This document shows positions 1 to 12,734 of a stretch of 22,705 nucleotides of DNA, piece after piece. Numbering within the stretch: position 1 is the first letter of the stretch; each line of letters begins with the position of its first letter. The DNA lies in assembly GCA_043381765.1 (NCBI GenBank), contig JBHJMP010000215.1, positions 1-22,705 of the forward strand, in the 5' to 3' direction. The notes below the pieces were generated by a model. The model saw nothing but the letters and a program-made list of their open reading frames with translations, ran no database searches and had not been told where the DNA came from. The translations under genes and the position numbers were made by a program. The stretch comes from Collodictyon triciliatum. Lineage: Eukaryota; CRuMs.

Positions 1-116
1 TATGTTTTTATGTTTTTATGTTTTTATGTTTTTATGTTTTTATGTTTTTATGTTTTTATGTTTTTATGTTTTTATGTTTTTATGTTTTTATGTTTTTTTA
101 TGTTTTTTTATGTTTT
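1..116. repeat. (ATGTTTTT)n octanucleotide satellite
   Basis: About 13 tandem copies of an 8-bp unit ATGTTTTT, with the last three units stretched by two extra T. The array starts at the window edge, so its full length is unknown. Simple repeat, no coding potential. Confidence 0.95.
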
Positions 117-954
117 GAATAAAATCCATCTTTATTGATTATCTGATAACCTCAACATATTTGAATAATCAATAATGAACCAAATAAAAAGAAAACCTGA
201 CTTCATGGTATTAAAACTAATGATATGAGATAATGGCCTATTCTCGATTCATATTTTTTAGATTTTTGAAGTTAATGAGACATTTTTTCTATTAGTGTGT
301 TTGTTGATGAAATCATTTTATGTTACTTAATCACAACATTATCAAAATAAGAGATAATATATGTCTTCAAAATTTATTCGCCCTTAGCTGTTCGTTTGCC
401 AGAAAACAATTCAAAAAAAAAAGGTGAAATTAAAAAAAATCATGAAAAAACAAAACAAAAATAATGCAACCAATGAAGTCGAATTTTCACAGAATCTCCA
501 CTTTTCTTTCGCTTCGTGCACTGAAGTCTTAGAATTATCCGAATTATACTGATTTTGAAAATCGAACACGCCTAAAATCCATTTTTTTACAGGCTTTTAT
601 ATACAGAACTTTTAAGCGACCCACAATGCAAACGAAATGTCAATCTCAAGCAATCTTGTGGCTGTCATAACGATTGATTTGTGGCGGCGGTGTATCGCAT
701 GAAAGGTAAAAAAAGTTTCAAAATATCTGTAGGAAATGTACATAGAATTGAAGCAACATATGAAGATATATAAAATCTAGATTCATGCATTCCTAAATAA
801 ATATTTAAAATTATATGCGCAAAAATCCGTAAATTTCTCGGTATGAACTAATTGTTATGCTTTCCACTTTCAGATTTTGCAGCGTCTTGCCTTCAGTTGG
901 GTTCTATAAACTTGAAGGAATAATTTAGAACAAGACTAAGACGTAAAAGATTTT
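117..954. other. AT-rich spacer, no gene recognised
   Basis: Strongly AT-rich sequence with stops in all frames and no run that reads like protein. Nothing beyond short A and T tracts is visible. It is probably intergenic sequence or an untranslated flank. Confidence 0.6.
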
Positions 955-957
955 GGT

Positions 958-1152
958 TCACAAAGGCAACGCGGCCACCATCAGAGAAATCTCATTCAAA
1001 TAAGACGGCTCGTACATCGCAACGCCAGGCTCCACCGCATTCCGCACACACGATGCACAGCCAACCACAGCCGTCCTGAATAACAAAGGAAAATGGCGCT
1101 CACGCAGACCAATCTCAGACGACATCCCGCCGCCATTCTTTTTACGCCTCAA
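958..1152 (-). CDS. Candidate terminal exon of an unrecognised protein
   Basis: From about 955 the sequence becomes clearly GC-richer than the preceding 800 bases, as real exons do here. On the minus strand an open frame ends with a TAG-free stretch reading GCASCVRNAVEPGVAMYEPS and then LNEISLMVAALPL and a stop at 958. A plausible 3' splice acceptor (TTATTCAG) lies inside it near 1080, so only about 40 codons may be real. I do not recognise the family. An upstream in-frame ATG exists near 1128 (MSSEIGL), so a small intronless gene is another option. The contig ends at 1324, so upstream exons may be lost in the gap. Confidence 0.25.
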   Translation of the reverse strand: MRRKKNGGGMSSEIGLRERHFPLLFRTAVVGCASCVRNAVEPGVAMYEPSYLNEISLMVAALPL

Positions 1153-1324
1153 GAACGAACGCTCGTCTAACGGTGCGCAGTCTATTCAGTTCTCGATGGC
1201 TATGGCCTACTCCAAATTCTTTCGATACAAAATATCGCCGCCGACACCCTACAAAAAGTCAAAACATCAACGATGGGGAGAAACACTGGGCATCACCCAC
1301 ACCCCGCTCACCGCGAGCTGGAGA

Positions 1325-1754
1325 NNNNNNNNNNNNNNNNNNNNNNNNNNNNNNNNNNNNNNNNNNNNNNNNNNNNNNNNNNNNNNNNNNNNNNNNNNNN
1401 NNNNNNNNNNNNNNNNNNNNNNNNNNNNNNNNNNNNNNNNNNNNNNNNNNNNNNNNNNNNNNNNNNNNNNNNNNNNNNNNNNNNNNNNNNNNNNNNNNNN
1501 NNNNNNNNNNNNNNNNNNNNNNNNNNNNNNNNNNNNNNNNNNNNNNNNNNNNNNNNNNNNNNNNNNNNNNNNNNNNNNNNNNNNNNNNNNNNNNNNNNNN
1601 NNNNNNNNNNNNNNNNNNNNNNNNNNNNNNNNNNNNNNNNNNNNNNNNNNNNNNNNNNNNNNNNNNNNNNNNNNNNNNNNNNNNNNNNNNNNNNNNNNNN
1701 NNNNNNNNNNNNNNNNNNNNNNNNNNNNNNNNNNNNNNNNNNNNNNNNNNNNNN
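1325..1754. other. Assembly gap, 430 N
   Basis: Run of 430 N between contigs A and B. The odd size suggests an estimated gap from read pairs, not a fixed placeholder. Confidence 0.99.
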
Positions 1755-1942
1755 TCAACAGCTTTCTTCGCCACCTGCACATTCTCTACTACTCCGACCC
1801 CGTGAGAAGAGATATGTGGAAAAGGCTGAGGAAAGATATTAAACCTCGCCTTGTATCTCTCATGCAAGCACAAGGCCCAGGCTACAGGCCAAATCGCAGG
1901 ATGCAATTCCTGATTACCGACAACTTCTCCGCCACCTGCCAC

Positions 1943-2028
1943 CAAGTAGCGTTCATGCAAACGAAACCTAGCGAACCAAAGCCAATTCTCCACCATTTTG
2001 CACAAAATTGAAAGGAAGAATAAAAAAA
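1943..2028 (+). repeat. SINE-like short repeat, copy 1 (polyA end at 2022-2028)
   Basis: On the plus strand this stretch ends GAAAGGAAGAATAAAAAAA. Its reverse complement aligns without gaps to 2531-2615, with 71 of 85 positions identical by hand count. The two copies therefore lie in opposite orientation about 500 bp apart. No flanking duplication is visible around this copy. The shared polyA-like end suggests a dispersed retroposed family. No coding capacity is evident, although similar peptide strings occur in both copies by virtue of the nucleotide similarity. Confidence 0.6.
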
Positions 2029-2513
2029 TGAGGTCATTCCCACTAGGCAGATCACATTGATGAAATACGATGGGAAGTGTGGTATCTTCAAGAAAATAAA
2101 CTTCGAAAAAAAAGCATAGGAATTCAACTTGCCTATATTCATCAGAGACAGCCCCTCTTGATACCAGGCTTGAAAACTTTGCGCATCTGAATCACATCTT
2201 TGGAGACCTTTGAGCAGGGCATATCAGTCGACTCTCAAACCCAAACTCACCTGCAAACCACATCGTTGTTATGGCCAAGGTCATTACCAGCACCTGGGAG
2301 ATTTCCCAAATACAACAAACATACTCTAAAGACCGCTCCGCGGTATGATTGGAAGACCGTAAACTATCCAGAGAAGATATTTTTGCACTCGACCTAGTGC
2401 CATTCTAACTCAATACAAACTTCGCCTGTCCACCATCCTTTCTACAACTTGCGCCAAAGTAGTATTCCGATACCCTTCCGCTGCCCTCTAAACCTAACCA
2501 AGCCCGCTAACTT

Positions 2514-2642
2514 TCCCCTCTCAAGGACTTTTTTTTATTCTTCCTTTCAATTCTGTGCAGGACCGTGGGGATGTTGGCTTTGGCTCGCTAGCCATCGTTT
2601 GTATGGGCGCTACTTGTCAGCCGGCTCCCCTCTCAAGGACTT
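2514..2642 (-). mobile_element. SINE-like retroposed insertion with 17-bp target-site duplication, copy 2
   Basis: A perfect 17-bp direct repeat, TCCCCTCTCAAGGACTT, occurs at 2514-2530 and 2626-2642. It brackets a 95-bp segment (2531-2625) that on the minus strand begins GCCGGCTGACAAGTAGCG and ends GAATAAAAAA. A flanking duplication of this length plus an A-rich 3' end is what target-primed reverse transcription leaves. The insert is the same sequence family as 1943-2028. It is much shorter than typical tRNA-derived SINEs, so it may be 5' truncated. A chance tandem duplication is the main alternative. Confidence 0.5.
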
Positions 2643-3234
2643 GTAAAGAATCCTATCCTGAAGGGAATCCCTGGTCTCTTATCAAGCCCCAGGGCCATTC
2701 CCTCCTTTTCTCTTCCTCTTCATCCTTCATTTCCTTTCTCTATCCTATACTATCCTGATGGGACATCCGCCATCACTTCCCCTTTTACCTCGGAATATTT
2801 GCTGGGTGGTTGGAAAAAAGGTTGTTGGCACAGGCGCCAACAGCTGAGTCTATCATGAATAAAAAGAATCCTCGATGCGGTGATATGTGGTGCTTAGACA
2901 ACCAATGACAGCCAATTAGTTACCACGTCTGGAAATTATAGATTGTAAGATTGTTACTCTTTCAGTATCATACATTTTATACTTGCATAATGTTTTTAGT
3001 AGCAGAATGAAATACATTAGCTTAATTATACCCTGCACAACATTCCAGACACTCATCCATGACATCACAGACTCCATCACTCGCCAAAGTGCACATTCGC
3101 GGTGTCTGCAATCTCCTCATTTGGAGACGGCATGTGGCGCTGACTGTGTTCGACACGCACACACCTGGAAAATGCAGGGGTTATGAAACACGAGATAAAA
3201 CTACCAAAACACTCGCTCGCACTCGGCTCATCCA

Positions 3235-3336
3235 ACAAAACAAAAAACAAAAAACAAAAAACGAATAACAAAAAACAAAAAACAAAAAACAAAAAACAAA
3301 AAACAAAAAACAAAAAACAAAAAAACAAAAAAACAA
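3235..3336. repeat. (AAAAAAC)n microsatellite at contig edge
   Basis: About 13 copies of a 7-bp A6C unit, with one GAAT interruption near 3263, running into the N gap. The reverse-complement array occurs at 22586-22680. Confidence 0.95.
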
Positions 3337-3802
3337 NNNNNNNNNNNNNNNNNNNNNNNNNNNNNNNNNNNNNNNNNNNNNNNNNNNNNNNNNNNNNNNN
3401 NNNNNNNNNNNNNNNNNNNNNNNNNNNNNNNNNNNNNNNNNNNNNNNNNNNNNNNNNNNNNNNNNNNNNNNNNNNNNNNNNNNNNNNNNNNNNNNNNNNN
3501 NNNNNNNNNNNNNNNNNNNNNNNNNNNNNNNNNNNNNNNNNNNNNNNNNNNNNNNNNNNNNNNNNNNNNNNNNNNNNNNNNNNNNNNNNNNNNNNNNNNN
3601 NNNNNNNNNNNNNNNNNNNNNNNNNNNNNNNNNNNNNNNNNNNNNNNNNNNNNNNNNNNNNNNNNNNNNNNNNNNNNNNNNNNNNNNNNNNNNNNNNNNN
3701 NNNNNNNNNNNNNNNNNNNNNNNNNNNNNNNNNNNNNNNNNNNNNNNNNNNNNNNNNNNNNNNNNNNNNNNNNNNNNNNNNNNNNNNNNNNNNNNNNNNN
3801 NN
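3337..3802. other. Assembly gap, 466 N
   Basis: Run of 466 N between contigs B and C, flanked by an A6C array on the left and a pure A run on the right. Confidence 0.99.

Positions 3803-3899
<97 letters not shown>
3803..3899. repeat. 97-nt homopolymer A run
   Basis: Ninety-seven consecutive A directly after the N gap, ending 10 bp before the DAHP synthase start codon. Such a long pure run at a contig end may be an assembly or gap-closing artefact of the neighbouring A-rich repeat. Confidence 0.9.
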
Positions 3900-3901
<2 letters not shown>

Positions 3902-3909
3902 CCATAGAC

Positions 3910-6432
<2,523 letters not shown>

Positions 6433-6959
6433 TTGCTTTGTTATGATTGAGTTGAGCTGGACACACACAAAAGTTAATAGATTTTGATGATGTCTGAGTG
6501 ACCGCAAAAAAATTGAAGTGCTTTGCATAATGTTAGATGCATTTTTTTTATTTTACTGTTTATTGTTCATATTCGGTGCGGGTTGTTTAGAATAAGCATT
6601 TTGAATCATTTTAGCCCATATAATCGTTTCTATTATGTACACAATAGCGGCAACAAATGGCGACAGTTAAGAAGACGCCGAGCCATAGCGAGATATTATT
6701 CAAACGCATCATAGGAATAAAAAGAAGAAAAATTTAAAACCATCATTTCTGCGTTACTAGCTCCAGAAAACTGCAGCGATGAAGCCCAACTTGCTGGGAA
6801 TCTTCCTCATCAATCTTTGTGATGCAAGCGCACGAACAAAACTTACATACAAAACACATTTTAATATCTGGACGGAATTGCGCAATGAATGAAGGGTATG
6901 TGAGCTTTTGCAAAGACTAGGGATGCATTTCGTGTGGTGATGCGAGACACATCTTTGGG
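6433..6959. other. Convergent intergenic spacer
   Basis: AT-rich stretch between the 3' end of the DAHP synthase gene and the 3' end of the minus-strand terminal exon at 6960. It presumably holds the 3' untranslated regions of both. No further gene is visible. Confidence 0.6.
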
Positions 6960-7495
6960 CTAGGAGGGTTTTGTAGGGGCCAACCCCCAAAGACTGAAGG
7001 GCTGCTGCGAGCTGTCAGCCGCGCCTGGGGTTGGTTGGAAGGGCGAGTGCATCGGACGGACGTTTTGCTGGGCAGTGAGGAACTGCTGAGGAAGCGACTG
7101 CATAGAGAAGGCGGAAGGTGGCAGCTGGCCTTGCATCTGCTGAGGAAGCGACTGCATCGGTAGCAGCAGCGGCAGGGAATGCGGCATCTGTGCGGACGGG
7201 GCCATCTGCATGTGCCACATCGTGCTTTGGGACTGCGGCCATCCCATCTGCCCGGCGCTCTGGTCGAGGAGGCTCGGGTACATTGTGTGTGCATCAAACA
7301 TGGACGGCACTGCTGCATTAACCGACGGGGCGGGTGGGTTGCTTGCTGGGGGAATCGGGGCGGAGGCAGGTCGCGAGGTGCCGGGATTGCTGGGCGGCGA
7401 GACAGTCTGCGGCGGAGCGGGTTTGGCCACAGGGCTGAGCACATGGGCTGGAGATGATGTGGGTGCCGGGGCGGTGAAGGCCGAGGAATGCGGGC
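6960..7495 (-). CDS. Pro/Ser/Gln/Ala-rich terminal exon, probably the displaced last exon of NST1
   Basis: A GC-rich exon begins after an ATGACAG acceptor at 7496 and ends with TAG at 6960-6962. It encodes about 178 residues rich in Pro, Ser, Ala, Gln and Met (for example SLPQQMQGQLPPSA, SMWHMQ-like runs, ending WGLAPTKPS), a low-complexity style matching the C-terminal half of NST1. It has no start of its own: upstream is (TACA)n repeat and then the contig edge. The exon enters in phase 1. NST1 exon 2 on contig E ends in phase 1 at a GTGAGT donor (17361) and also runs into (TACA)n, so the two join as a Gly codon and the combined reading frame is open to this stop. As assembled, the intron would be 9.9 kb and contain other genes. 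A separate gene with lost 5' exons is the alternative. Confidence 0.7.
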
Positions 7496-7520
7496 CTGTC
7501 ATCGTGGGATGTGCGGTTAA

Positions 7521-7628
7521 GTGTGTATGTGTGTGTATGTATGTATGTATGTATGTATGTATGTATGTATGTATGTATGTATGTATGTATGTATGTATGT
7601 ATGTATGTATGTATGTATGTATGTATGT
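7521..7628. repeat. (ATGT)n microsatellite at contig edge
   Basis: A short GTGTGTAT lead-in followed by more than 20 copies of GTAT running into the gap. The same unit resumes at 17259-17303 at the left edge of contig E. Confidence 0.97.
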
Positions 7629-7728
7629 NNNNNNNNNNNNNNNNNNNNNNNNNNNNNNNNNNNNNNNNNNNNNNNNNNNNNNNNNNNNNNNNNNNNNNNN
7701 NNNNNNNNNNNNNNNNNNNNNNNNNNNN
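7629..7728. other. Assembly gap, exactly 100 N
   Basis: Exactly 100 N, the usual placeholder for a gap of unknown size. The sequence class changes across it from (ATGT)n to (AAAAAG)n, so continuity here is not supported by sequence. Confidence 0.99.
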
Positions 7729-7965
7729 AAAAAGAAAAAGAAAAAGAAAAAGAAAAAGAAAAAGAAAAAGAAAAAGAAAAGAAAAAGAAAAGAAAAAGAA
7801 GAAAAGAAAAAAAAAAGAAAGAATAAAAATAAAAAAAGAGAGAAAAAGAAAAAGAAATGAAAAAGAAAAGGAAAAAAAAGAGAAAACGTATGATCAAGAA
7901 AAAAAAGAGAAAAATAAAGAAAGAAAGAGAAAAAGAAAAAGTAAAGAAAAGAGAGATGGTATTGT
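7729..7965. repeat. (AAAAAG)n and degenerate A/G-rich tract
   Basis: About ten A5G units followed by 170 bases that are almost all A and G on the plus strand. This lies just downstream of the kinase stop codon on the minus strand, so it is a T/C-rich 3' flank there. Confidence 0.9.
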
Positions 7966-8036
7966 GAAGCAGGCAGCATTTCCGACTTTTTATAAAGGGG
8001 CGTATTATAATGCATATTCGTATGGTTGGCCCGAGT

Positions 8037-9987
8037 CTAAACGGAGCCAGCCCTCTTATCCAAAAGCTCAATAATCTGGCGGAAAGATGGACGAAGGCCT
8101 GGGTCTAAATGACTGCAGCTTTTCATCGCGTCGAAATACCGAGGTGAAAGCTTGTACATAATGTAGTCCATGTGCGGAATAGGGCCGGGTGGGTTGCCCC
8201 TCTCCACAGCGTGCATTATCTGAGGTGGACTCATTCCTACGGGTTCATTTCAGATGGATGAAAAAGAAAGGAAAAGGGAGGATACGGATACGAAAAAATA
8301 AAATAAAAAAAGGAAGAAAAAAAAAAGGCTGGGCAATTACCAGCGTAAGGTGGTCGGCAGGTAAGTAACTCCCACATGATGACACCAAATGAATACACAT
8401 CTGCCTTCTCAGAATACCTGAAAGCTACGAATTAGTTGGGGGACAATAAACGCTTCCAGACCTTTCACCAAGCGCCGGGTATGCTGTCTTTGTTGCTACA
8501 GTTGTGATGGTCATAAGAGAAAAGAACCGAGACCTTCCCTGCAGTACTTCTGGAGCCATCCATGCAGGGGTGCCACATCTTGTTTGATAGTTTGTTGTAT
8601 ATGCGTGTTGGCGAACTTTGGCCATCCCAAAATCTGTCACTTTTGCATTCCACGCTTGGTCAACCTTGACAAATGAACATTTCGTAGTAGCCCGGAGTTT
8701 ACGTATTGGTATATTCAGAAAGAAAGAACATAATCAATTCGTGTCTTTAAGAAAAGCGGAAAGGAATGATAAACTATGGTATAAAAGGAACTTACAAGTA
8801 CATTTAGACTCTTCAAGTCCCGATGGCAGATTTGCGGTTTGTTTTCATGGAGGTAGCATATGGCTCTCGCGATGTGGATTGAAAATGCTATCCTCAATTG
8901 GGGATTTTGTTTGACGTCAACTGTCCTAAGCAATTCAAACAAGTTCCCTCTTTCACAGAATTCAGAGACCATGCAAAGGTTTGGGGCCTTGAGACAGGCA
9001 CCAATAAATCGACAAATGTTTTCATGACTCACTCTCCTGTTTAATAAATCAAAGTGAGCTAGTTTTGAAGTAGTTTTGAATATATATATAAATAGATCAA
9101 CAAATATAAATGTATTATCCAAATAACAAAACATGGAACAACACCATCACCACTATCACACATTTCTGACACTCAGAGATAAACAGGGGATAATTAGCGT
9201 TTTACATATTTAAAATCTTGTATTTTTCATCTGTTATGTCATGATATAAAATGAACCGACAATCATATTAGTTTCCAGACCTCAATATCTCGACTTCGTT
9301 GAAAAAGTCCCTTTGCACGCTTTCTGCATTTGCCAAAACTTTCAATTTCTTGATTGCGACAGTTTGATCCCTGTATCTGCCTTTGAAGACTTCGCCAAAC
9401 TCTCCACTACCAATGAGTGGACCTAACCAAAGCTCGCTAGATGTATTATTTTTTTTAAGAAAAAAAAAAACTAATGTTCATCTGTCCAACACACGATAAT
9501 GATAGGGTCATGTTTTGTTAAAGCTATTGCGATAATACGAAGAAAAAGGCTTGAATATTCGAGGGTGATATGACTAGGATATGCGTGTGTACAACTCTTG
9601 TGAGATATATGGATATAACATATATAATAATCTTCTAACAATCAATAGGACTTAAGTATATCGGAATTCACCTAAATTCTATATTTGTTGAAACAGGAGC
9701 AGAGCTACTTGTTGCTCGGACAATATCTTGAGATAGAGACTACGCGTATAAAAAAAATGCGCAGGCTTTGTTTTACAACTTGTTTAAATATTCATCAAAG
9801 AAATTTTTTGTGATAGAGTGTGCTATCGATATCATGTTTAGACTAGAAATGCTTGATGCCATTTTGGTAGAAAAGCAATTATTTTTCAATCTCACCCGAG
9901 CTCTGCGTTCGTCTGGTTTAAGAGCTGGGTTGAGATTCAGTTTTTGTCCCAGAGATTCATCTACAACTTGGTACACGTGATTGGCCG
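8037..9987 (-). CDS. TKL-family (Raf/CTR1-like) protein kinase domain, probably the C-terminal part of a UBA-ankyrin-kinase gene
   Basis: Ser/Thr or dual-specificity kinase domain, complete and apparently catalytically intact. Exons on the minus strand: 9896-9987, 9672-9739, 9281-9436, 8796-9036, 8664-8534, 8341-8417, 8037-8236, all phase-matched. Motifs in order: IEFSELWLG lead-in, glycine loop GSGEFGEVFKG, VAIKKL lysine, Glu in FFNEVEIL, HRDLKSLN, TDFG, GTPAWMAPEV, DVYSFGVIMWELL, and LRPSF. HRDLKSLN with GTPAWMAPEV is typical of TKL kinases. The domain ends near the stop (LLDKRAGSV). No convincing start codon exists: the first exon opens after a GTAAG acceptor at 9988 and enters in phase 1, which fits a donor at 10199 in the ankyrin gene. 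A short separate first exon (ATG at 10074) would need a 32-nt intron. Substrates cannot be inferred. Confidence 0.9.
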
Positions 9988-10199
9988 CTTACATGTGAAA
10001 GGCACCATTATAAAGTAGAAAATATATGCAGAAGTAAGCAACATAGGGTGGCTAATTTGACTATTCGTAAACATCAGCTCAATAATTTAATATATTAGGC
10101 TGCAAAACCCAACGAAAACAACAGTGATAATCATAATCATCATCACCATAATAATAACAATAATATATGTTGAAAAATGTCATTGAGTAGTAATTTTAC
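9988..10199 (-). other. Candidate stop-skipping intron linking ankyrin and kinase exons
   Basis: A donor GTAAAATTAC at 10199, almost the same as the donor of the preceding intron (GTAAAAATAA at 10699), pairs with the acceptor ACATGTAAG ending at 9988. Splicing joins phase 1 to phase 1. Unspliced RNA would read six more codons and stop at TGA 10180-10182. AAG acceptors also serve other introns in the window (for example before 8664, 16054 and 4427). Confidence 0.6.
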
Positions 10200-12734
10200 G
10201 GGGCCGGCTTGGGGATGGAACAGCTTTGAAGTCAAGAGGCACTGAGGGTCGGTTGGGGAAGTAGTCTTGCAAAGAAACTTGTATGGGTTGTGCTTGTGAT
10301 GTAGCAGGCGATGACATTTGGGTAGGATTCAACCCGGATATTTGAATAAAATTTGCATGTTGTGGAGATTGTGGTGTTTGATTGAATCCTGTGTTTTGAA
10401 ACCCGGGTGTAGAAGTGGGTGCATATGTTACTGGTGCGGCTGGATTTTGTGGTGATACTCGTGTGGTTGGGGTATAATCCTTCTGTCCGACTCTGATCTG
10501 AGTTTCACTCGGAGTGGCTCGAGGGACATTAACCCGAGGATTCATATTTGTGATCCCTTGAGTGATGTGCTCCACCTGGGGTGAAACGCTGAGAATTAGC
10601 TGTTATCAACGATAAGAAATATAAATAAATAAAAAAGAACACTAATTAATTTATCAATTTTTAATTACAACTTTAGCGAATGAAATTTTTTATTTTTACT
10701 TGCTGGGGAGTAGGTTGAGGTAAACGAGGCGATGGCTGACTAAAATCTTGCAGCGGTCGTGTGAATCGAGACGTCGAAATGGGTTGAGCAGGGCTCGACG
10801 GGACCTGTGTCGAAACCACTTGCAAGGAAGGCCTTGGAGGCTGTGTTGCTGCGTAAGGAGTGGTTTGCGAAGGTGTTTGTATCGTTGGTTGGCTTGCAGA
10901 AGCAGAAACGGGAGTAGCCATGACATTTCCTTGTGATGGATTTCGAGTGAAAGTTGGTGACTGTAGTTGACTCTGTGCGATATTGGTTGGCTTTGACGCG
11001 TCTGCTGAAGCTTGAAAACGGTCGTAAAATAAGGGCAAGATGTCTGTATGCTGCTTTTCTTTTGCAACCTGGAATGCTGTCTTATTCTTTTTAGAAAACA
11101 CATGCACATCTGCTGAGGCACGTAAAAGTGAAGAAACGACAGAGTATCTCCCGTTGTGGCATGCACGATGAAGTGGCGTTTCTCCATCAAGATCCTGAAG
11201 ATTTGGATCGGCCCCAGCAGTAAGTAGGAATTCGACCACTTTCTGATGACCTTGTGCAGCTGCCAGATGTAGAGCAGATTGTCCACTAAAATCTGTTGCG
11301 GAGAGGACCGCATTATTGGAGTGAAGTTTCCTGACAGCAAGCAAATTTCCATTATCAGCAGCAAAATGAAAGGGGGTTTGCCCTTGGTGGTCGCTCTGCT
11401 GCACGATAGCACCCATGTCCAAAAACGTTTCCAGCAAGTCCACATCATTATTAGGCCACAAAGTCACGAGATGGAGTGGAGAGACGCCTTCATCGTTGCT
11501 AATGTCCAGTCGAGCGTGCGATTCTAGAAGCGCAATCACGACGACATAATGCTGACCGTGCTGCGGAGAGATGGGGTTTAGATCAATCTTTCCTTTCAAT
11601 GAATATATCAAAGGTGTGTTGCCACGCGCACACTTGGCATGAACATTTGCCTTTTTCTGAAGTAGATAACCAACAATGTCGGGATTTGCGTAGTAGGCGG
11701 ATATGTGGAGTAATGTGAGTCCGTCTGTATTGGTCGAGTCTACATGGATGCTTAGTCCTTGGAAATGCTTCTTAAAAGTCTCAAGGTCTCCGTTTGCCGC
11801 ATCATCCCAGAGATCAATATCCTTGAATACCCAAGCATTTGAGGATGTAACCTGGATAGGTCCCTCGGGGACTTCAATCGGCCGGTTTAGTCCCGGTGCA
11901 CCTTCAGTCTGATCTGACTCGATAGATGCTGGCCGCACCGTGTTTGCTCTCGTAGCATTTGGTAGTTGTGGTTGTGACTGTCCTTGAGGTTGTAGAAACT
12001 GAGATACTTCAGAAACAGAGTCGGGCGGTGCAATGACGGGTAGTAATTGGTCGGGTCGAGGCTCTGGTTTCATCGGTATGCGACTAGTTTCGGACGGATG
12101 TGAAGATTCTGAGTCTGCTGTAGGAGATATCGCAGAAATTCCCTGGCTGAATAGCGGGTGAATGTAGGTGTTTGCCTGTAAGGAGGATTGTGAACTTGAC
12201 TGAACCGATGAGATTGGAGGGGATGGTTCTTGCTTCCTAGCCCTGTCTATTGGAGCTATGAGCACAAAGGAGAAAGTTTATTCTTTTAGACGTATATGAT
12301 GGGTGTGTGATATAAAAGAGGCACGGATGGGTGAAAAAAAAGGTTAAAAAATCTTGTCAAATATAACAAATTATCTGAATCGCGTAATAACATAATATAA
12401 TATAGTACAATGTAATATACTATAATATAGTACAATGTAATATACTATAATATAAACCAGGATTTGACGGAGGATGTATCGTGGTAATAGCAGCAGGGCG
12501 AATGGGAAATCCAGGGTCGTGAAGCAGACTGACCGACTCGCCAAGGCCACGGGCAGAAGCCTGCTTAGGGATGTCTTCCTCCTGGATGGGCAGAATCTGC
12601 ATCAGATATTCCACTGCATGGTCTGGGTCGTTTCCGCCCGTGACTTCGAGGCCGACAATCGCATTTTCACGGGAGAAGCCGATCTCCATGATCCGGCGGA
12701 TCATTTCCTCAGAGTCCACACGCTCCTCCTCCAT
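10180..12734 (-). CDS. UBA and ankyrin-repeat protein (N-terminal part of probable UBA-ankyrin-TKL kinase)
   Basis: Exons 12458-12734, 10700-12255 and 10575 down to either 10200 (spliced to the kinase) or the TGA at 10180 (742 aa alone). Residues 11-47 form a ubiquitin-associated (UBA) domain: MIRRIMEIGFSRENAIVGL with a GF loop and a DHAVEYLMQ last helix, expected to bind ubiquitin. Residues 93-238 are Ser/Pro/Gln-rich. Residues about 239-504 hold six to seven ankyrin repeats, the clearest being GQSALHLAAAQGHQKVVEFL and GETPLHRACHNGRYSVV. A Pro/Ser/Thr/Gln-rich linker follows. The ATG at 12734 is the first in the UBA frame; splice phases across both introns agree (1 and 0). Fused with the kinase exons the frame is 1057 codons. 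Cellular role unknown; ankyrin repeats usually mediate protein contacts. Confidence 0.9.
12396..12454. repeat. 25-bp tandem duplication in first intron
   Basis: The unit TATAATATAGTACAATGTAA plus TATAC occurs exactly twice (12396-12420, 12421-12445) with a partial third copy to 12454, ending next to the donor site of the UBA exon. Confidence 0.9.

Larger units (their letters stand above)
1755..3234. other. Contig B spacer with degenerate repeats, no gene recognised
   Basis: No frame gives a convincing protein. The block contains two diverged copies of a short repeat in opposite orientation (described separately) and a weaker third stretch near 1835-1905. A minus-strand frame just upstream of 3080 could be a terminal exon: a TTTTCCAG acceptor near 3168 followed by about 29 codons ending SPNEEIADTANVHFGE and a TGA near 3077. 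It is too short and unsupported to call as a gene. Confidence 0.5.

Noticed and set aside
1173-2011. Long open frames spanning the first N gap on both strands
   Set aside because: They are open only because N codons are not stops; the flanking sequence gives no coherent protein.
7521-7628. Regular repeat arrays considered as CRISPR or telomere sequence
   Set aside because: Units of 3-8 bp without spacers are microsatellites; none matches a TTAGGG-type telomere and the arrays are internal.
7210-8074. Frames with Met-Tyr-Val-Cys or Lys-Arg repeats around the third gap
   Set aside because: Translations of (ATGT)n and A/G-rich microsatellites plus N, not proteins.
9961-10074. Independent first exon for the kinase (ATG at 10074) with a 32-nt intron
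   Set aside because: Phase-consistent but needs an implausibly short intron; the join to the ankyrin exon uses a normal 212-nt intron.
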